Shown here: positions 59,697 through 64,000 of the stretch, piece after piece
Layout: each line of letters begins with the position of its first letter
Numbering within the stretch: position 1 is the stretch's first letter
Position numbers and translations under genes: made by a program
Notes under the pieces: generated by a model
Database searches by the model: none
Told to the model about the DNA's origin: nothing
The model's input: only the letters and a program-made list of their open reading frames with translations
IMG/VR virus record: IMGVR_UViG_3300032291_003216
Location: 1-64,000 of that record
Length of the DNA: 64,000 bases
Strand: one strand, 5' to 3'
Source of the DNA: a virus

Positions 59697-59947
59697 GGGT
59701 TCTCCTTGCGATGGTCGCCGCGCTCGATCTTCTTTGCCGCCACGAACAGGGCGGCTGCGCCCTCAAACGGCTTCGCTGCCTCGCTTCGCAGCCACGCCGC
59801 GACGTCGCTCTGCTCCGTCGCGAGGTCGAACTTCAGCGACTCAATGATGAGTTCCTTGAACTTCAACGACTTCTTCAAGTCCTTGATCGTCAGCGCCATC
59901 TCGGCGATCTGCGCGGCGAGCGCCTCGTTGCGTTCTTCGAGCGTCAC
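59693..59947 (-). CDS. Coiled-coil protein
   Basis: 84 aa from the GTG at 59947 (MTLEERNEALAAQIAEMALT), overlapping the 27-aa gene's stop as GTGA. It has a helical body (LKKSLKFKELIIESLKFDL) and the C-terminal RGDHRKENP tail. A longer upstream frame is rejected because it runs through the promoter and the DNA polymerase gene. Function unknown. Confidence 0.6.
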   Translation of the reverse strand: MTLEERNEALAAQIAEMALTIKDLKKSLKFKELIIESLKFDLATEQSDVAAWLRSEAAKPFEGAAALFVAAKKIERGDHRKENP

Positions 59948-60027
59948 GGCCACCTCCCGACCTTGCGGGCTACGGCGGCCACGAGGTCGAGCAGCCAGTG
60001 CCCGACGTCGATGAGGTCTGTGTACAT
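59944..60027 (-). CDS. 27-aa micro-protein at the head of the operon
   Basis: Reads MYTDLIDVGHWLLDLVAAVA and ends KVGRWP. It has a perfect-style ribosome site (TGGAGAGACG) right after a TTGCCG-17-TATACC promoter and overlaps the next start as GTGA. The sequence is amphipathic to hydrophobic. It could be a leader peptide that tunes expression or a tiny membrane-active protein. Confidence 0.55.
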   Translation of the reverse strand: MYTDLIDVGHWLLDLVAAVARKVGRWP

Positions 60028-60045
60028 CGTCTCTCCAGAAGACCT

Positions 60046-60078
60046 CTACGGTATAGCAAGGCCATACCGTAGCGGCAA
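60046..60078 (-). promoter_or_regulatory. Promoter with overlapping operator
   Basis: Minus strand TTGCCG (60073-60078), 17-bp spacer, TATACC (60050-60055). A perfect 9-bp inverted repeat, CTACGGTAT (60046-60054) and ATACCGTAG (60064-60072), covers the -10 box and most of the spacer. A dimeric regulator bound here would block RNA polymerase. Located 19 bases before the 27-aa gene. Confidence 0.75.
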
Positions 60079-60087
60079 GAAGAAACG

Positions 60088-62922
60088 CTACGCCTCCTTC
60101 AGGTTGCGCCCCACGCTCGCCTCGGCCGTAAGCGGCACGTCCCAGCCGGGGATGCGCACGGTCATGCACTCCTCGACCTGCTTCCGCAGCTTCTCCAACT
60201 CGGGAGGCAGCGCCTCGCCCTTCGCCGGCTTCCATCCCGCGAGGCCCGGCGGCGCGTCCACCTCGACCGCGACGGAGTCGTGGCACTGGTGGATGAGGCC
60301 CGTCCTGCGCCCGAGATCCCATGGGAACGCATGGACCAGCGCCTGCTCTGCGAGCCGCATGCAGCTTGCCTCGGCAGCGAGGATGGGGAAGTTCACGACC
60401 TCCTGCTTCTTGCCGTCGCTCAGCAGGCCCGAGCGCCGCCCCATGACCGGCTCTTCCATGAAGCCTTGGCGCTTGTAGATCGCCTGCATGGCGTCCCACG
60501 CCGTGAGCCACTCGGGCTCGGTCTTCAGCCACGTCTCGTGGAAGTGGCGGACCTCTTTGGTTGTCATGCCGAGGTACGGTAGCTCGCCGCTGTCGGACTC
60601 GGTCGACGTGAGCACCTGCCAGATGGTCGCAGGATCGGCCGCATACGCAGCCGCGTACCGGAACGTCTTCGAGATGTCGCGCATAGCTTTCGCCATGCCG
60701 GAACCTGGCTTGCGCTGGATGCTGAACCCATCGGGTCCCCATCCGTCCGCGTTCTTGAACTTATCCCCGAACAGCGCCAGCGCAAGGGCGTTGTGCGGAT
60801 CTTTCCCTTCGACGAAGCCCTCGATCAACGTCGGGATCTTCCAGTAGTTCGCGATGATGCGGAGGTGCGCCTGGTCGAGGTCGGCGCCCACCAGCAGGTG
60901 CCCCGGCTCCGCGGCGAACAGGGTCTTCAGCTTGCCCTGTCCCTTGCGGCTGCCGATGTTCTGGAGGTTCGGGCCGCTCGAGGAGAGGCGGCCGGGGGCC
61001 GTGACGTGCGCGTTCCACGTCGACCGCACGCGCCCGTCGCTGTGCCAGATGAGCCCTTTGTTCGGATCGTAGGTAGTGAGGTTCAGCGGTAGCAGCACGG
61101 TGCCGAGGATCTTGTTCTTCTCCCGGCGGTAAAGGCGCAGCTCGCGGATGAAGTCCTCCTGCTCCTTCGACAGGCGCCCACCGGCGAGGTGGCCGCGGAG
61201 CACCTTGTCGCCCGTGCCGGGCATCCCCGACGCCGTGTAGAAGTCGCGCGCCTCCATCTGCGGCGGGATGCCGAGCTTCCACGTCTCGTAGAGCAGGTCG
61301 CGGATCTGGTCGGCGCTGCCGGGCTTCACGCCCACGACCTCGTCGCCGTCGTCGTTGGAGCCCGCGCTCTTGAGGTCGAGCTTCCCAAGGCCCACCGCGT
61401 AGGACAACTCCGCGAGCCGCTTCTCGCGCTTCGCCACGCTGGCGCGCGTGTCCATCTCCATCTTGAACCGCGCCTCCTGGTCGACGTACACGCCGATCTT
61501 GTGGAGGTTCACGCACATGTCCTGCGTGGCGTGGTCCAGCTCGTGCAAGTCCCACCGGCGGCTGTCCCACCCGACGGGGCGCAGCGCCTCGGGCAGGTCG
61601 CGGAAGGCGCCGACCTCCTCCGCCGCGTCCATCAACGGCACGACGATGCGCGCGTTCACGGTGCTGTCGGTGCAGTTGTAGGCGAGCCGGTCCCAGTCGT
61701 CGACCTTGCCGTGCGCGAGGCTCTCGCCCTTCTCCGTCGTCTCCCATCGGTCGACGTCGGTGAGCACGGAGCCGACGACCTTCAGCCCCTTCGGCAGTTC
61801 GGGTGCCCGGAACCGGGCCGCGAACAGCGTGTCGATGATGGGCAGCGGCGTGACGCCGAGCCACTGCTCGACCACCTGACGGTCGTATGAACCAGCGTTA
61901 TGACCCACCTTGACCTTGGTCGTGTCCAATAGGAACCGGCGTAGGATGCCGAGGATCCGCGCCTCGTCGTGCGGCGCGTAGAATCGCGTATGGCCGTCGC
62001 CACTCAGGATGTTGAGGCCCATGACCCCGGCGCGCCGCGCCTCGATCTGGCCCTCGCGCAGCGCCCGCCCCGCCATGTTGAGGTCGGGGTGCGCGATGGC
62101 GATGGAGCGCACCTTGCACGTCATCGCCTCGATGCCGTCCGTCTCGAGGTCGTACGCCCAGAACGGCATGTCCTGATCGAGGAACGCCTCCAGCTCATCG
62201 GGCGTCGGGTTGAACGTGCGCTCCGGCTCGGTCCACCGAAGCTGCCCCGAGAACCAGCGCATCGCCTTGCCGAGGTCCGCCTGCATCGTTGCGCGCCACC
62301 CCGGAGCCTTCTGGACGAAGCCGGGATGGAACGTAGGGAACACTCGCCGCAGCGCGCCTTCGGGCCGTGCGTCGCCCGCCAGCGGCGTTTCCATGAGCGC
62401 TTGCCAGTTCTCGTCGACCCACACCGGGCCGCCGCGCAGCGCGAAGATGGACTGCGCCTTCGCCGTCAGGGCGTTGGCCGCCGACCGGCCGAGCGCGATG
62501 ATGTTCTCGTAATCTTCTGCCTCCTTGAGTAGACGGGGGCGGCAGCACGAGATAGGGTCCGGGAGGGCCGGGAGCCCAGTAACAAGACGCCGGCGGTTCT
62601 CCTTGTCGAGCGCCTTGGTCATCTTCTCCCATGCGTTCGGCTGCGCGCCTGCGTTGCACGCGACGACATGGGTGAGGCTGATGTCGGTGCGCTTGCGGCC
62701 CGTGGCGAGGAGCGCGAGGTTCCACTCGCCGCCGCTGCGGCCGGACAGCGGGCGTTCGTTGGCGGCGTCGTCGACACCTGGCGACTCGGCCACCGCCAGC
62801 ACGACGGCGTTCTCGTGGATCTCCGGCGCGACCGGGCGCCACGGCCCGTCGCGATGGCTGCCCTTGGGGCCAAGCGGACACTCGTCGCAGCGTGCCCCAC
62901 AGGCACGAGGGTCGTAGCTCAT
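60088..62922 (-). CDS. DNA polymerase (family A) with N-terminal uracil-DNA-glycosylase-like domain
   Basis: 944 aa. Residues about 5-180 look like a family-4 UDG-like module: Cys cluster CGARCDECP, then VAESPGVDDAANERPLSGRS, and CCRPRLLKEA. Then comes a 3'-5' exonuclease domain (AYDLETDG near 256; HNAGSYD; AYNCTDS), and family-A polymerase motifs. Motif A is DLDQAHLR near 678, motif B is RDISKTFRYAAAYA and motif C is QCHDSVAVEV near 880. Motif B has Ala in place of the usual Gly, and motif C has HDS rather than HDE. The ATG at 62922 overlaps the methyltransferase stop (ATGA). The UDG active residues are not all preserved, so it may be structural. Confidence 0.88.
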   Translation of the reverse strand: MSYDPRACGARCDECPLGPKGSHRDGPWRPVAPEIHENAVVLAVAESPGVDDAANERPLSGRSGGEWNLALLATGRKRTDISLTHVVACNAGAQPNAWEKMTKALDKENRRRLVTGLPALPDPISCCRPRLLKEAEDYENIIALGRSAANALTAKAQSIFALRGGPVWVDENWQALMETPLAGDARPEGALRRVFPTFHPGFVQKAPGWRATMQADLGKAMRWFSGQLRWTEPERTFNPTPDELEAFLDQDMPFWAYDLETDGIEAMTCKVRSIAIAHPDLNMAGRALREGQIEARRAGVMGLNILSGDGHTRFYAPHDEARILGILRRFLLDTTKVKVGHNAGSYDRQVVEQWLGVTPLPIIDTLFAARFRAPELPKGLKVVGSVLTDVDRWETTEKGESLAHGKVDDWDRLAYNCTDSTVNARIVVPLMDAAEEVGAFRDLPEALRPVGWDSRRWDLHELDHATQDMCVNLHKIGVYVDQEARFKMEMDTRASVAKREKRLAELSYAVGLGKLDLKSAGSNDDGDEVVGVKPGSADQIRDLLYETWKLGIPPQMEARDFYTASGMPGTGDKVLRGHLAGGRLSKEQEDFIRELRLYRREKNKILGTVLLPLNLTTYDPNKGLIWHSDGRVRSTWNAHVTAPGRLSSSGPNLQNIGSRKGQGKLKTLFAAEPGHLLVGADLDQAHLRIIANYWKIPTLIEGFVEGKDPHNALALALFGDKFKNADGWGPDGFSIQRKPGSGMAKAMRDISKTFRYAAAYAADPATIWQVLTSTESDSGELPYLGMTTKEVRHFHETWLKTEPEWLTAWDAMQAIYKRQGFMEEPVMGRRSGLLSDGKKQEVVNFPILAAEASCMRLAEQALVHAFPWDLGRRTGLIHQCHDSVAVEVDAPPGLAGWKPAKGEALPPELEKLRKQVEECMTVRIPGWDVPLTAEASVGRNLKEA

Positions 62923-63356
62923 CGGGCGCCCTTCGGCGGGTAGAAGACGGCGACGGCCGACGGGAACGGCGCGCTGTTCTTGGAGTCGCCGAACTTGAGG
63001 CGGCCGCGGATGAACGTCACCGTCGCCATCGGCAGCACGTAGTCGTGCCACCATGCCGTGTCCGTACGGGCTGGCAGGAGGCAGACGACGGTCGCGCCGT
63101 TGCGGCTCTCGTTGTACGCCTTCTTGACCCACTGACCGATCTCGCGACCGTAGGGCGGGTTCATCCAGCAGACGTCGAGGGACCAGTCCTGCTTCAGTCC
63201 GTTCGCCTCACGGTCGAAGAAGCGGGCGCACTTCGCGTTGTCCGCGTCCGCGCACACGTCGAGCGTGAAGCCGAAGATGGCGTTCCACTCGTTGAAGAAC
63301 TCGATGGGAGTGGCCCACTGGTCCGTGGCCGACGAGAACATGAGATCGGTGTTCAT
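62919..63356 (-). CDS. Dam-type N6-adenine DNA methyltransferase
   Basis: 145 aa from the ATG at 63356. It shows SSATDQWATPIEFFNEWNAI, then FTLDVCADADNAKCARFF, then the catalytic-type motif NPPYGREIGQWVKKA and later FGDSKNSAPFPSAVAVF. This is the compact phage Dam family (PF05869-like) that methylates adenine in DNA. It overlaps the polymerase gene by ATGA. A GGGGTGGC site precedes the start. Possible role: protecting the DNA from host restriction. Confidence 0.85.
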   Translation of the reverse strand: MNTDLMFSSATDQWATPIEFFNEWNAIFGFTLDVCADADNAKCARFFDREANGLKQDWSLDVCWMNPPYGREIGQWVKKAYNESRNGATVVCLLPARTDTAWWHDYVLPMATVTFIRGRLKFGDSKNSAPFPSAVAVFYPPKGAR

Positions 63357-63393
63357 GCCACCCCGTATCCTTACCGAGGCGGCATGACAAGCT

Positions 63394-63684
63394 CTAAGGT
63401 AGCACTCGCTCAAGGCAGCGGAGCAACTCGACCGCCTCTTGGTGAGTGAGTGTGTTCTCCGACATTGAGGTCGGTCCAGTAATCACGATGCGCACGGCGT
63501 CGAACGAGGAGCGCTCCTTGGTCTTCGCGTTTGTCCCGGTGTCGCGCGTCTCTTCAACGAGGACGCTGATGGGGTTCCCGATCTCGTTCGTGAACTTCTT
63601 CGCCGCACGCTTCTTCGGGCCACGCCGAGAAGGCGCCTCCGCCTCACGGCGGAGCTTCTCCTTCATCTCAGCGTAATCCGCCAT
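63394..63684 (-). CDS. Small basic protein
   Basis: 96 aa from the ATG at 63684 (MADYAEMKEKLRREAEAPSR), with GGAG and a 6-nt spacer. It is Lys/Arg-rich near the start and contains PISVLVEETRDTGTNAKTK and a C-terminal helix EAVELLRCLERVLP. It precedes the methyltransferase. Unknown; possible DNA-binding accessory. Confidence 0.6.
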   Translation of the reverse strand: MADYAEMKEKLRREAEAPSRRGPKKRAAKKFTNEIGNPISVLVEETRDTGTNAKTKERSSFDAVRIVITGPTSMSENTLTHQEAVELLRCLERVLP

Positions 63685-63712
63685 CGCGCACTCCGGTCGC
63701 GACGAGCATAGC

Positions 63713-63747
63713 AAAAACGAGAACGCCCCGCCACTAAGGGCGGGGCG
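63713..63747 (-). terminator. Rho-independent terminator
   Basis: 9-bp GC arms (63739-63747 and 63724-63732; CGCCCCGCC on the minus strand, loop, GGCGGGGCG) followed after 6 bases by a TTTTT run (63713-63717). It separates the gene running in from the window edge from the 96-aa gene. Confidence 0.8.
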
Positions 63748-63763
63748 CTGTCAGCCGCTGCGC

Positions 63764-64000
63764 TTAGCGGGCGACGCCGACGGCCGGGGGCGGCGGGAGA
63801 CGAAGACCGCCGGCGGGAGCCGGGGCCACCGCCTGCACCGGGGCCGCGATGGACGCGGACGGGGAGGCCGGGATGCCGGCCGGAACCGCCGGAGCGGTGC
63901 GCTGCGGGGGCACGCCACCGGCCTGCGCCACGGGCTTGGCGCCCGACGCGACGGCCTTCTCGTACTGCTCCTTCGAGAGGAACTTGTTGATCTTGGCGTA
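63764..64000 (-). CDS. C-terminal part of an unknown protein, cut by the window edge
   Basis: 79 codons to a TAA at 63764. The reading starts YAKINKFLSKEQYEKAVASG and then becomes a Pro/Ala/Val-rich tail ending PPPPAVGVAR. The folded part is mostly outside the window. Such Pro/Ala tails occur on phage single-strand-binding and recombination proteins, but no assignment is safe. Confidence 0.5.
   Translation of the reverse strand, partial: YAKINKFLSKEQYEKAVASGAKPVAQAGGVPPQRTAPAVPAGIPASPSASIAAPVQAVAPAPAGGLRLPPPPAVGVAR

Overview
The window is part of a GC-rich, double-stranded DNA tailed-phage genome. No cellular housekeeping gene, tRNA or rRNA was seen. The virion genes suggest a short-tailed (podovirus-like) virus. 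There is a portal, a T7 gp11-like adaptor candidate, a T7 gp12-like nozzle candidate, a set of internal virion proteins that includes a 3366-residue giant, and tail-fibre/adhesin genes, but no tape measure, sheath or major tail tube. The host is unknown. Sigma70-like promoters with TTGAC(G/A) -35 boxes suggest a GC-rich proteobacterial-type host, which is inference only. No integrase or repressor was recognised.

Layout. (1) 0.04-32.3 kb, minus strand, late structural and lysis genes. Read in transcription order they are: small basic/head-associated proteins (32.3-31.1 kb), major capsid protein (30.9 kb), capsid-associated protein, adaptor-like and nozzle-like proteins, two structural proteins, three ejection-type proteins (214, 1037 and 3366 aa) with a 237-aa protein among them, a fibre/adhesin module (8.0-3.2 kb) and an M15-type endolysin. 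(2) 32.3-37.9 kb, plus strand: large terminase, portal, four small or acidic genes and a scaffold-like protein, ending at a hairpin. (3) 38.0-41.1 kb, mixed strands: a lytic transglycosylase module (minus), a small surface-like protein (plus) and a protein with an RNA polymerase alpha-CTD-like N-terminus (minus). (4) 41.1-49.8 kb: a control region of about 1.6 kb with iteron-like repeats, a 19-bp palindrome and an AT-rich island, then a plus-strand array of small genes. Most genes before 46.3 kb are followed by a GC-rich hairpin. (5) 50.0-64.0 kb, minus strand: the replication operon. It holds a DNA polymerase with an N-terminal uracil-DNA-glycosylase-like domain, a Dam-type methyltransferase, a chain of small genes joined by ATGA/GTGA overlaps, a Rad50/SbcC-like ATPase, an HTH protein, a DUF927-type helicase/primase and a small-terminase-like protein.

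How the parts fit together. The plus-strand small-gene array is probably expressed early, from three sigma70-like promoters. The 50-64 kb operon copies and marks the DNA. The two terminase subunits, portal and scaffold build and fill heads with the capsid protein encoded on the other strand. The internal virion proteins, fibres, transglycosylase and endolysin handle entry and exit. Several real genes are too short for ordinary ORF calling (27, 39, 46, 51, 57, 59 and 66 aa); translational coupling or clear start sites support them.
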